Shown in pieces: positions 36,239-44,427 of a stretch of DNA of 64,000 bases; within the stretch, counting starts at the first letter, position 1, and each line of letters opens with the position of its first letter. The notes beneath the pieces were generated by a model. It worked only from the letters and a program-made list of their open reading frames with translations. It ran no database searches and was not told where the DNA came from. A program made the position numbers and the translations under genes. Origin of the DNA: a candidate division KSB1 bacterium (lineage in GTDB: Bacteria; Zhuqueibacterota; Zhuqueibacteria; Zhuqueibacterales; Zhuqueibacteraceae); the NCBI GenBank assembly GCA_034506255.1, contig JAPDPX010000011.1:62001-126000 (forward strand), given 5' to 3'.

Positions 36239-37033
36239 CTATCGCTGACAGGTGGGGCAGAAATAGGTCATCCGCCGCCATTGCCCCTGCCGGACCATCG
36301 CGACAGGCGTGTTGCAGCGATAACAAGGCTGGCGGGTGCGACGATAAACCCAGTATCGTGCCCTGCCCGTCCGCAAGGCAGGCGGCAGCGTCACGATTGG
36401 CCCTTCGTTTATTACCCCCTGCCGCATCAGCGGGATTAACACCTCCCACAGGCGCATGCTTTCCGCCGCTGTGATCTCCCCGGCATGCCGGCGGGGATCG
36501 ATCCCCGCCAAAAACAGCCCCTCGGATTTGTAAATGTTGCCGATTCCAGCGATGAGATTTTGATCGAGAATGGCGTCACCGATTTCGCGGCTGCCGGCCT
36601 GCTGCAGACGCTGCCCGGCCTCCCGGCAATCGAAGGCGGGGCTCAGGATATCCGGCCCGAGCGCAGCCAGAACCGGATGCCCCGGCAGCTCGTCGGCACG
36701 CAGGAGTTCCACCACCGGGCCGTGATAAAAAACCGCTTCATGCTTCGCCGTGCGCAGCCACAGTCGCACGTGTTTGACCGGCTTGTTCAAAGCCAGCCCC
36801 CGGCTCTCAATCTGCCAGGAGCCGAACATCATGGCATGACAATGAATCGCCCATCCCGTCGCGAGTTTGAGCACCAGATGCTTGCCGATGGGGGTGACGT
36901 CGGCGAGACGATCGCCTTGCAGCGCCGCCCAATGCGGCTGCCAGCTTCGTGGTGCTTTCTCAAACCACACGGGCCAGCCCACCAGCGGTTGCAAGGCCCT
37001 GGCCCAGCGCGCCACGGCATGCCCCTCGGCCAT
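36239..37033 (-). CDS. Fpg/Nei-family DNA glycosylase with Ala in place of the catalytic Pro
   Basis: The 264-residue protein shows the Nei2-like layout: N-terminal EGHAVARWARAL, GKHLVLKLATGWAIHCHAMMFGSW, the H2TH region ILDQNLIAGIGNIYKSEGLF and a C-terminal zinc finger (CYRC ... CPTC). The start codon is followed by GCC GAG GGG, giving MAEG instead of MPEG, so the proline whose amine forms the Schiff base is replaced by alanine. An N-terminal alanine amine could still react, as valine does in vertebrate NEIL3. Its ATG lies four bases after the stop of the 609-residue secreted protein gene, so a base-excision repair enzyme is coupled to a glycan operon. Confidence 0.82.
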   Translation of the reverse strand: MAEGHAVARWARALQPLVGWPVWFEKAPRSWQPHWAALQGDRLADVTPIGKHLVLKLATGWAIHCHAMMFGSWQIESRGLALNKPVKHVRLWLRTAKHEAVFYHGPVVELLRADELPGHPVLAALGPDILSPAFDCREAGQRLQQAGSREIGDAILDQNLIAGIGNIYKSEGLFLAGIDPRRHAGEITAAESMRLWEVLIPLMRQGVINEGPIVTLPPALRTGRARYWVYRRTRQPCYRCNTPVAMVRQGQWRRMTYFCPTCQR

Positions 37034-37037
37034 GACT

Positions 37038-38867
37038 TCACCAGTCTGGCGTTTCGGTCACCACGCGCTCGGTGATGGTGAGCGTGTTGAAATCCAGCAC
37101 GCGCCGTAGCCTGCCATGGCGCAGCTCCAGTTTGCGGCTGCCCTTGTCAGCGTGCAGAAACGGCCCGTCGAACAGCGGCCAGTTTTCATAATCCACCGCC
37201 ACACCATTGACGCGCGGGATTTCACCGTAAGTGAATTCCATCTGCGCGCCGCGCAACGAGGTGAAGCGCACGCCGGGCCGGGGCCGGGTGGTTGCCTGCA
37301 GCGGCAGCGCGCGCACGGCTCGCTTGAAGGCCTCGAAGGAAGCAAAATCTCCCGCCGGTGCAATTTGCACGACGGCGCCGTTTTTAAGCGCCCTGCTGAT
37401 GAGACGCCAATCACCGTCCTCGTCTTTCTGCCATTCGTATGTTGCCAGCGGATGGCAGGCGATCAACGCCTCGCCGCCCTGTGCAAAAATCCAGCCCGAT
37501 GGGTCCTCCTCCCGCCGCGCCAGATCCTTCGAGAAAAAGCCAACGAAGTGTGAAAAGCGGGTGCCCGGCGGAATGTCACACAAGGTGATCAGCGCATCCT
37601 CGTGCTGAAACACTTGCTCATTGGGCGAGCCGCCGGTGAGTTTGTCGGGCGAGTCATAGGTGGTTTTCGAGCGCACCACCAATTCGGTAATCGGGCCGAG
37701 ATGCTCGGCGAAATACATGCCCAGCTCGAGCGGGGAGGAGTAGGGGTGAATGGTGAAGAAGGTGTTGTGCTTGCCGCGCGGATCCTCCACCGCCCAGGTG
37801 AGGTCCCAGGTGTGTTGTTGAATCGGCTGCAGCAATCCGCCCTGGCTTGATCCCAGCGCGTACTCTTTTCGCATGTAGGAGTATTTGTAAACCGGGGCGT
37901 TTTTCACCTCGCTGAAGCGAATGCGGTGGCGTGTGCGCTTGCGTTCCCGGTGGATGCAGGGGCGCTCGCGATCGGTGGCAATGTTGTAAAGGATCTCCGG
38001 CGGCTGGTAGCCGCTCAAGGCGAGGATCGCCGCTTCCCCGCTGGGATAAAAGGGCGTGTTGCCCCACAGCAGCCATGCGAAAGCGGTTGCACCCACGCGC
38101 CATTGCTCTTTCACCGGCTTGGGGTAGGTGCGGCTGTGGGCGCCGGTGTACAGGCCGTTGAGATTGTCCACGGCAAAATCTGCCAGCAGCCAGTCCAGCA
38201 TCATGGCGGCGCGTTGTTTCATCTCTGCCTCCTCGGCCCAGGCATAAAGCTGGGCCATGGGCACGACAAACACGCCGAAGTAATCCGGCGAATCGTACTC
38301 GCCCTGGCCGATGGTGGTGGTGAGGTCCATCCACTCCAGCAGGTATTCACGCGCCTCGGCAAAGCTCTCCTGTGAGCTGCGGCCATTGAACCAGCGCCCG
38401 CCCGGCTCGTCGGGATACATTTGCGTGATGAGATAGAGCGCGGTGTAATACATCGCCCAGTGATTCTCGGTGTCCCCGCGATAGGGATGATAGGTGCGCC
38501 ACATCTCGCGCATGCGCTGTTGGTAAGCCGGTGGCAGCTTGTGCCGGCCCACATAGGTGACGGTGAGGAAGGGATACATCCAGAACATATCCCCCGCGGG
38601 TTTCTGCATCAGGCTGTCGAGGCGAGCCAGCACCCACGGCATGTCCTCGTTGCGGTGCAGGCGCGCGGCGATCTCGAGGTAACCGCCGCGGCTGAAGTCG
38701 CCGGCGGGCGTGGCGTGCGCATAATAACGAATCAGGGAATCGGCACGCATCTGGTAGGCGTGCACTAACTCGGCACGATTGGGGCGTTGCCGGCCGAAGG
38801 CTACGGCAACCGGCAGCATGCCAAAGCAAATCACCAGGCTGAATGTCAAATTCGAGTTCACCGCCAT
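37038..38867 (-). CDS. Secreted protein of unknown function, helical-toroid-like
   Basis: The product is 609 residues from ATG 38867 with a signal peptide (LTFSLVICFGMLPVAVAFG). The N-terminal half is rich in regularly spaced helices (ENHWAMYYTALYLITQMYPD, YFGVFVVPMAQLYAWAEEAEMKQRAAM-type segments), as in (alpha/alpha) toroids of glycosidases and polysaccharide lyases. The C-terminal half looks beta-rich, with paired strands around HTWDLTWAVED and TLCDIPPGTRF. I do not recognise the family with certainty. By neighbours (BNR protein and six-hairpin glycosidase upstream), a periplasmic carbohydrate-active enzyme is likely. Confidence 0.65.
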   Translation of the reverse strand: MAVNSNLTFSLVICFGMLPVAVAFGRQRPNRAELVHAYQMRADSLIRYYAHATPAGDFSRGGYLEIAARLHRNEDMPWVLARLDSLMQKPAGDMFWMYPFLTVTYVGRHKLPPAYQQRMREMWRTYHPYRGDTENHWAMYYTALYLITQMYPDEPGGRWFNGRSSQESFAEAREYLLEWMDLTTTIGQGEYDSPDYFGVFVVPMAQLYAWAEEAEMKQRAAMMLDWLLADFAVDNLNGLYTGAHSRTYPKPVKEQWRVGATAFAWLLWGNTPFYPSGEAAILALSGYQPPEILYNIATDRERPCIHRERKRTRHRIRFSEVKNAPVYKYSYMRKEYALGSSQGGLLQPIQQHTWDLTWAVEDPRGKHNTFFTIHPYSSPLELGMYFAEHLGPITELVVRSKTTYDSPDKLTGGSPNEQVFQHEDALITLCDIPPGTRFSHFVGFFSKDLARREEDPSGWIFAQGGEALIACHPLATYEWQKDEDGDWRLISRALKNGAVVQIAPAGDFASFEAFKRAVRALPLQATTRPRPGVRFTSLRGAQMEFTYGEIPRVNGVAVDYENWPLFDGPFLHADKGSRKLELRHGRLRRVLDFNTLTITERVVTETPDW

Positions 38868-38901
38868 GGGAAGGTTCCAGGAATCTTGAGGGTGAAAGGG
38901 C

Positions 38902-39927
38902 TCATTCGTGCTGCAAGAAAACCAGATCAAATACGATCGCACCGTGCATGCCGGCATCCTTCCAGGTGCGGCCGAAGTCATCCGAATAAAAAATGCCCTC
39001 TTCAAAGGTCGCGACCCACAGTCTGCCCGCCTGATCGATGTCGAATACGGTTTCATAGCAATTGCGCACCGGCAAACCCGCGCTGCGATCCTGCCAGGTG
39101 GCGCCGCCATCGCGGCTCACCAGCACGCCCGCCCCCCAGCCCGCGGCCGCCATGTTTTTGGCATCATGCGGGTCGATGGCAACCGCATAAATCGCGGCGT
39201 GCGCGATGCTGCCCCGGGCAAATTCCCAGGTGGTGCCATTGTCCCGCGAGCGCAGCACACCACGATCCTGGGTGGCGGCCAGCCAGACGTTCGGTGCGGC
39301 AGCACATTGGTCGAGATCGAGAATCGTGACCTCAGGCGGGCCGAGCAGCGACCAACTGTCGGCGCCATCCGTCGAAAGGTACAAGCCGCCCTCCGTGCCG
39401 GCCAATACACGGCCGGCACGCGTGCGATCAACTCTGAGGCTCTGGGTGTATTTTTTCGGCAGGCCGTTGCTGGCTTCCCGCCAGGTATCGGCGCCGTCTT
39501 TGCTGGCCCAAATGCCGTAGGCGGTGGCGAGATAAACGTGTTGTGGCGCATGGGGATCGACGCAAATATCCTGTGTCTCGGTGACGCGCCAGTCCGTGGT
39601 CATGCGCCAGAAGTTGCCGCCATCGCGCGTGCGGGCTGCACCGTTGCCGCAGGCGAGATAGATGATGTCGGGATTGGCGGGATCCTGCGCGATGGCACTG
39701 ACACGCGGCAGGTTCCAGCCAATATGTGTCCAAACTTGACCGCCATCATGGCGGTGCAGGCCGCTGGCTGCCAGCCCGGAACCCACCACATAGCCCCTGG
39801 ATTTCACCAGGCCGGCGTGGAGTTTGTGTTGCTTTTGTGCCATGACCGGAAACGAAAAAAGAATCAGAAGCATGCTGCCCGCCGGCAGGATGCCCGCCAT
39901 TTGCCGCATCGACCTGAAATTCAACAT
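38902..39927 (-). CDS. Secreted BNR/sortilin-like beta-propeller protein, paralogue 2
   Basis: The 341-residue protein has a signal peptide (SMLLILFSFPVMAQ) and repeated Asp-box units: GGQVWTHIG, GGNFWRMTTDW, GADTWREASNGL, GADSWSLLG, NGTTWEFA, GGATWQDRSAGL and FGRTWKDAG. This is a seven-bladed Ycf48/sortilin-type propeller. Residues ~105-160 align with the protein at 19874-20890, including the TDWR/Q(L/V)TE..D(V/I).VDP.AP core. The start ATGTTGA overlaps the stop of the six-hairpin glycosidase gene, so the two are coupled. Role: probably binding of a surface or glycan ligand. Confidence 0.82.
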   Translation of the reverse strand: MLNFRSMRQMAGILPAGSMLLILFSFPVMAQKQHKLHAGLVKSRGYVVGSGLAASGLHRHDGGQVWTHIGWNLPRVSAIAQDPANPDIIYLACGNGAARTRDGGNFWRMTTDWRVTETQDICVDPHAPQHVYLATAYGIWASKDGADTWREASNGLPKKYTQSLRVDRTRAGRVLAGTEGGLYLSTDGADSWSLLGPPEVTILDLDQCAAAPNVWLAATQDRGVLRSRDNGTTWEFARGSIAHAAIYAVAIDPHDAKNMAAAGWGAGVLVSRDGGATWQDRSAGLPVRNCYETVFDIDQAGRLWVATFEEGIFYSDDFGRTWKDAGMHGAIVFDLVFLQHE

Positions 39928-41510
39928 GACTGGACACTCTCAAATTGGATGATCACCTCTGCCGTGGTTGTCACCGTGCCTTGCACCTCGACATACGGAC
40001 TCGCCTCCACCCGGCGGTTGGCGAAGGCCACTGCTTCACCGTTCCAGCGCACGCTGCGGGCCCGGCAGTTGTCCGGCAGCAGGGCCTGCACTTCCACGCG
40101 CGCGTCACGGGCCTCGAGCTGGAGGTGCAGCATGCCGGCTTGCAGATGATAGCGATAGCCGAAGGTGGCGCCCGAAGCCGCATATCCCACCTTGACGGCA
40201 ACCTGCTTCTCAGCCGTCGCCGCCCAGCGCGGTGCGCAGCGCACGTGGCGGAAGGAATGCCCCAGGTCCTGAATGCCGCACAGGCCCTCGAGGAACGCAT
40301 AAAGCATGGCCGAAGAGCCCCAACCGTCGGTGGGCGCGGCCTCCGGGCTGGTGCTGGTTTCGATCGAGGAGGGCGTGCCATCGGGGAAATACCACAGGTA
40401 GGTTGCGCCACTCGCGGCGATCAGCCGGCGGTAAAGCTCGAGGGTTTCGCAGCCGAAGCGTTCGCAGCCGTGCTCGAAGGCGGCGCGCGCCAATTCCCCG
40501 CCGCACAGTGGAAAGATGCCGCCGTTGATGTATGCGCCCGGCACCAGAATTTCATCGCCAAAAATGCCGCTGGGAAAGGCCGGATCGATGCCGAACCAGG
40601 GCGCGAAGGCGCGCGTGGTTTGCCAGCGACGCTGGTATTCCCGGATGATCGCCAGTGCCATGGCGTGCGTGGCCAGGCCGCGATTGATGGCCATGGGATT
40701 GCTCAGGCTCAGTTGTGCCGACTCGTCGACACCGGCAATCGTGACCGGGGTGAGCTTGTAGAAATGGGTGTAAAAGCGGCCGTTGAAGAGCAGGGCGTTG
40801 GCGCGGTTGCGCACCCCCGCGGCAATTTCCGCCCACTCTGCCGCACGTTGCGCGTTGCCGAGATGAGCATGCAGCCGGGCGAGCAGCTCGGCCGCTTCAT
40901 ACAGCCCGCTGTTGTCGCCGTGAAAGATGCCCCAGTAGGTGTGCGCGGTGATCTGAAAATTCAGCCAGGGCGCACGGCCGGCGGTGTAGTCGAAATCCCA
41001 GGTGTCGATGGTGTAGGGCCGCTTCACCAGTTGGTGTTGTTCATCCCAGCGCAGGGGCGAGGAGCGCAGGTACTGCAGCGCGCGTTCCAGGTTGGGCAGC
41101 AATTGCGCCAGCCACTCGTCATCACCGCTGGCCTGCCAGGCGAGATAGGCCGCCTTCACGAAGCGGTATTCGACATCGGCCTCCACCGGCACTCGCACCC
41201 ATTTTTCCCAGTTCTCACGTTCGCCGGGAAGTTTTTCGGGAAAGATGGTGACATAATCGAAGATGCGGCCGTTGGCAGCCTGGGTTTGTGCGAAGCAATT
41301 CACCGCGCTGTGCAGGTCTGGCTCGAAGTATTTGCCGCCGCGCAGCATGTCGGAGTGATCGCGAATCCACAACGCCGGGGTATCGGGCGAGCGAAAACCG
41401 CGCACCGGCGCACCCTCGATGGACATGACGATGAGATCGGCTTTGAGAAAGTTCAGAATTTGTTCACAGAACTTTTCCCAAACCCCGGAGGTGGTTTTGA
41501 TCTCGAGCAT
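39921..41510 (-). CDS. Six-hairpin (alpha/alpha)6 glycosidase
   Basis: The product is 529 residues from ATG 41510, though an upstream frame goes to 41576. Motifs of the six-hairpin glycosidase superfamily are WIRDHSDMLRGGKYFEPDLHSAVNCF, FVKAAYLAWQASGDDEWLAQLLP, INGGIFPLCGGELARAAFEHG and PTDGWGSSAMLYAFLEGLCGIQDL. A C-terminal beta-domain follows. It resembles GH63/GH78-type enzymes, but the exact family is not assigned. No signal peptide is evident, so it may act in the cytoplasm. It is the first gene of the unit that includes the BNR protein, the unknown secreted protein and the Nei-like enzyme. Confidence 0.72.
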   Translation of the reverse strand: MLEIKTTSGVWEKFCEQILNFLKADLIVMSIEGAPVRGFRSPDTPALWIRDHSDMLRGGKYFEPDLHSAVNCFAQTQAANGRIFDYVTIFPEKLPGERENWEKWVRVPVEADVEYRFVKAAYLAWQASGDDEWLAQLLPNLERALQYLRSSPLRWDEQHQLVKRPYTIDTWDFDYTAGRAPWLNFQITAHTYWGIFHGDNSGLYEAAELLARLHAHLGNAQRAAEWAEIAAGVRNRANALLFNGRFYTHFYKLTPVTIAGVDESAQLSLSNPMAINRGLATHAMALAIIREYQRRWQTTRAFAPWFGIDPAFPSGIFGDEILVPGAYINGGIFPLCGGELARAAFEHGCERFGCETLELYRRLIAASGATYLWYFPDGTPSSIETSTSPEAAPTDGWGSSAMLYAFLEGLCGIQDLGHSFRHVRCAPRWAATAEKQVAVKVGYAASGATFGYRYHLQAGMLHLQLEARDARVEVQALLPDNCRARSVRWNGEAVAFANRRVEASPYVEVQGTVTTTAEVIIQFESVQSC

Positions 41511-41792
41511 AGGGACGGCGATGGATTGGAATGGGGGCACCAAAAACGTCAAGGTCGTTCCGCAAGAAGCCGCCACTTTTCACGCCAGTGAAGGCTGCAG
41601 CTCTTCACGTGGCGCGGAAAAACTTTCAGGCAAAATCATCATGGGCAAAACCCTTCAAAGCGTTTTGCCGCGCAAATGCCGCAGCGCAGGCTTCCAGCCG
41701 GCAGGCAGAAAAGCTGTCTGCGCCACGTTGCCACCGTGCTGGATGGCGGCGCGCATGACCATAACCCGAAAAATCCCGACTGCGAAGATTTT

Positions 41793-41865
41793 GAGGACAC
41801 AGATTTTCGCCGACGAACGCAGACACAATAAATCAACGGTAATCAGCGTTCATCTGCGTCCAAAA
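41793..41865. repeat. Probable widespread intergenic repeat of the CTGCGT type
   Basis: The sequence contains CACAGATTTTCGCCGACGAA and, further on, AATCAGCGTTCATCTGCGTCC, the typical wording of a repeat that recurs in many environmental bacterial genomes and produces spurious frames reading like TQIFADERR and VHLRPK. Only one copy is visible in this window, so the call rests on remembered resemblance. Confidence 0.45.
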
Positions 41866-41881
41866 ACTGCCGCGAAAATAC

Positions 41882-41983
41882 TTTTTGTGGCAGACCCTGC
41901 AGGGTCGACCTTTCAGGGCCGGTGCCCAAAGGCACGACTACGAAAGTTTGTTTTCATCGTGAAGGCGGCCGCGCGCGGCATGG
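41882..41983 (+). repeat. Palindrome-rich dispersed repeat, copy A
   Basis: The copy contains a perfect palindrome GACCCTGCAGGGTC, then GGTGCCCAAAGGCAC (a small hairpin), then CGACTACGAAAG, TTTTCAT and a final GCGCGCGGCATGGC. The reverse complement of 50194-50277 reads the same apart from a 14-base insertion here and scattered changes. In the forward frame both copies translate to GTTTK..FH.EG-like wording, but no gene is supported. It behaves like a REP-type intergenic element. Confidence 0.65.
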
Positions 41984-42062
41984 CCATGATCTCCTGAATG
42001 ACACGGACACCGGCGGCATTTCGCGCAGGCAAATGCCGCCCCGCTTTGCTGCCACAGGCCGT

Positions 42063-42866
42063 TTATTTTTTCGGCCACAGCAGCGGGTTCTGGCTGTCAT
42101 CATTCAGGGGATCGCCGATTTTGAGCCTGGCCACCTGTTCTTGCGACAGGATGTTTTGAATGCCGTTGAAGGTTGCGCCTTCGGGCATGTAGGCGCAGGT
42201 CATGGCGCGGCGCCAGCGCGGCGTCATGTTGGGCCCGGCGGCATGCGCTGTCAGGCCGTTGTGCAAACCGGCATCGCCCGGTTTCATCGGGGCCGCCACC
42301 GGCTCCAGGGTGCGGAACTCGGGATAAAATTGAAACAGGGCATCCATGTTTTGCCCGATGTCGACATTGTCGTAGCGCGCGAGCTTGTGCGAGCCCGGCA
42401 GATAATAAAGACAGCCGTTTTGCAGGGTCGCCTCATCGAGCGCCACCCAGATCGAGATGGCCTGGCGCGAGTGAAAGGACCAATAGGGATTGTCAAGATG
42501 CCAGGCGGTCGGATTGGCCCAGGGCTGCTTTTGCAGTGTCTGGTCATGCCACACCCGGATGCCGGGCGCGCCGGTGAGCTGGCAGAGCATCCGGCCCAGT
42601 TCCGGACTGAGAAAGTATTTTTTGATGGTGGGATTGATCTTCCACAAGTTCAGACGCTGCACGAAGACTTTGTCGTAAAACGATTCGCCCTCGACCAAAT
42701 CCTTGTTGCCCTCGCCGGCAACCTTTTGCCTGCCCATTTGACGCACGGCTTCCGACACGGCGGCGATGATCTCCTCCACTTCCTGCGGGCTGAGGAAATT
42801 TTCCAGAATGAGAAAGCCGTTGTCTTGATAAAACGCGATTTGTTCGGCCGTCACGTGGGTGTTCAT
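42063..42866 (-). CDS. Phytanoyl-CoA dioxygenase (PhyH)-family oxygenase 2
   Basis: The 267-residue protein has Fe(II) ligands in TAWHLDNPYWSFH (HxD) and the distal His in GDAGLHNGLTAHAAGPN, followed by RWRRAMTCAYMP with the 2-oxoglutarate Arg. ISIWVALDEATLQNGCLYYLPGSHK is the family core. It is clearly of the same superfamily as the protein at 26722-27573 but only distantly similar, so the two should have different substrates. It is transcribed away from the Gfo/Idh/MocA gene that starts 244 bases upstream on the other strand. Confidence 0.85.
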   Translation of the reverse strand: MNTHVTAEQIAFYQDNGFLILENFLSPQEVEEIIAAVSEAVRQMGRQKVAGEGNKDLVEGESFYDKVFVQRLNLWKINPTIKKYFLSPELGRMLCQLTGAPGIRVWHDQTLQKQPWANPTAWHLDNPYWSFHSRQAISIWVALDEATLQNGCLYYLPGSHKLARYDNVDIGQNMDALFQFYPEFRTLEPVAAPMKPGDAGLHNGLTAHAAGPNMTPRWRRAMTCAYMPEGATFNGIQNILSQEQVARLKIGDPLNDDSQNPLLWPKK

Positions 42867-43109
42867 GTCAGCTCCTCGAGGAGTTGAGTGCTGGTCTGGT
42901 TTGTGATGAGCTTAAGAAGCAAAAAGCCGGTGTCTGCTCCGACCGCGTTGCGTTGAGTAACAAATCCGGCCGCATGATTCCTGGTTTCTTTGGCGATAAA
43001 GATTCGCAGTTTCGGTCGATTGCCGTGCGGCGCAAATTTCCACTGGCGTTTTGTGCCGCGGCCGATATATTGCGGAGCATGCGCGTCTGATGCAAGGGAG
43101 AAGAAAAGC

Positions 43110-44363
43110 ATGAAGCCTGTGCGTTTTGTTGTGATCGGCCTGGGTGGTTATGCGGCGGTTCATCTGGAAGCGGTGGCATGGCTGGCACAACAGGGACTGG
43201 CCCGCCTCACGGGCGTGGTCGCCCTTGCGAGCGACCGCCAGCGCTTTCCCGAGCGGGTGGCGGCCCTGCAGGCGGCGGGTGTCCGGCTGTTTGAGAGCAT
43301 CGATGCTTTTTTCGCCGCCGGCGCACCGGCGGCAGACGTGCTCACCGTGCCGATCGGCATTCATCAGCATGTCCCGGTGAGTGCGGCCGCGCTGGCGGCG
43401 GGTTTGCATGTCTATTGCGAGAAACCGCTGGCGGCCACGGTGCAGGAGGCCGATCAACTGATCGCCTGGCGCAACCTGGCCGGCAGGAAAATCGCCGTGG
43501 GCTTTCAGCATGTCTACAGCAACGCGGTGCAACAGCTCAAAGCCCGCATTTGCTCCGGCCGACTGGGCCGCGTGCAAACGATCACGGTGCTGTGCAGTTG
43601 GCCGCGCAGCATGCAGTATTACCGCCGCAATGACTGGGCGGGCCGCTTGCGCACCGGTGAGAACTGGGTGCTGGACAGCCCGGCCAACAACGCGCATTCG
43701 CATTATTTGCTCAATGCCCTTTATCTGGCCTCGCCGCAGGAGCATGCCGCCACCGTGCCGGCGAAGCTGCGCGCCGAACTTTATCGCGCCTATCCCATTG
43801 CGAGCTGTGACACGCTGCAAATGAAATTCACCACCACCGAAGGCGTCGACTGCCATGTGTTGTTCTCGCACGCCGCCGCCCGCGAGCTCGGCCCGCTGAT
43901 GCAAATCACCTGCGAGCGGGGCCGCGTCACCTGGGAAGGCGACAACGGCAAAACCACCATCCTCTATGCCGGCGGCGCAACCGAGCAGTTCGACAATGAC
44001 GTCGAGCCGCACTGGCGCTATCATGGTCTGCGCGATTTGGTGCAGGCGATCGCGCAGGATATCCAGCCGCGGTGTTCCCTCGAGATTGCCCGCTGCCAGA
44101 CCCTGACGATCAACGCCATGCATGAAAGCTGCCCGGAGATCGTCACCGTGCCGCCGGACTTCATCGAGGAGGTCGAAGATTGGGAAATGTTTCCGCCCAA
44201 CACCAGGGGCCGATTCCGGCGGGTGCGCGATCTCGACCGCCATCTGCAGGCCGCCGCGCAACAGAATCTCTTTCTCAGTGAAATGGGCATCGCGTGGGCC
44301 ACGCCACGCCGGGTGAAAACTTTTGTACCCGGCGATTACCGCCATTTTCCGCAGCAGTCGTGA
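43110..44363 (+). CDS. Gfo/Idh/MocA-family oxidoreductase
   Basis: The product is 417 residues from ATG 43110, after AAGGGAGAAGAAAAGC; the longer open frame from 42990 has no ribosome site. The N-terminal Rossmann fold reads FVVIGLGGYAAVHLEA. The family signature VYCEKPLAATVQEADQL lies near residue 107 and is followed by NLAGRKIAVGFQHVY. The C-terminal alpha/beta domain holds the sugar site. Members oxidise or reduce sugars, inositols and their derivatives with NAD(P). It is divergent from the second PhyH gene and next to a broken glycosidase and a sialate esterase. Confidence 0.87.
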   Translation: MKPVRFVVIGLGGYAAVHLEAVAWLAQQGLARLTGVVALASDRQRFPERVAALQAAGVRLFESIDAFFAAGAPAADVLTVPIGIHQHVPVSAAALAAGLHVYCEKPLAATVQEADQLIAWRNLAGRKIAVGFQHVYSNAVQQLKARICSGRLGRVQTITVLCSWPRSMQYYRRNDWAGRLRTGENWVLDSPANNAHSHYLLNALYLASPQEHAATVPAKLRAELYRAYPIASCDTLQMKFTTTEGVDCHVLFSHAAARELGPLMQITCERGRVTWEGDNGKTTILYAGGATEQFDNDVEPHWRYHGLRDLVQAIAQDIQPRCSLEIARCQTLTINAMHESCPEIVTVPPDFIEEVEDWEMFPPNTRGRFRRVRDLDRHLQAAAQQNLFLSEMGIAWATPRRVKTFVPGDYRHFPQQS

Positions 44364-44427
44364 AGCAGTGCCGGCAGCCGTGCGGCTCACTGCCGGACGT
44401 GCACCCCGGTGGGTGGCAGGGGCGGCG

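Larger units (their letters stand above)
41511..42062. other. Gene-free region carrying several dispersed repeats
   Basis: The 552 bases between the six-hairpin glycosidase and the second PhyH gene hold no supported gene. Three repeat-like segments lie side by side: a GGCTTCCAGCC-type segment near 41690, the GCAGAT/CTGCGT-type segment at 41793-41865 and the palindromic element at 41882-41983. It appears to be a landing zone for short repeats. Confidence 0.55.

Noticed and set aside
39945..41591. Plus-strand frame of ~550 codons opposite the six-hairpin glycosidase
   Set aside because: It has no motif, and the minus-strand frame contains the WIRDHSDML and TDGWGSSAML signatures.
41500..42060. 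Possible CRISPR-like array because of several short repeats in a row
   Set aside because: The repeats are of different kinds and not regularly spaced; no cas gene is present anywhere in the window.
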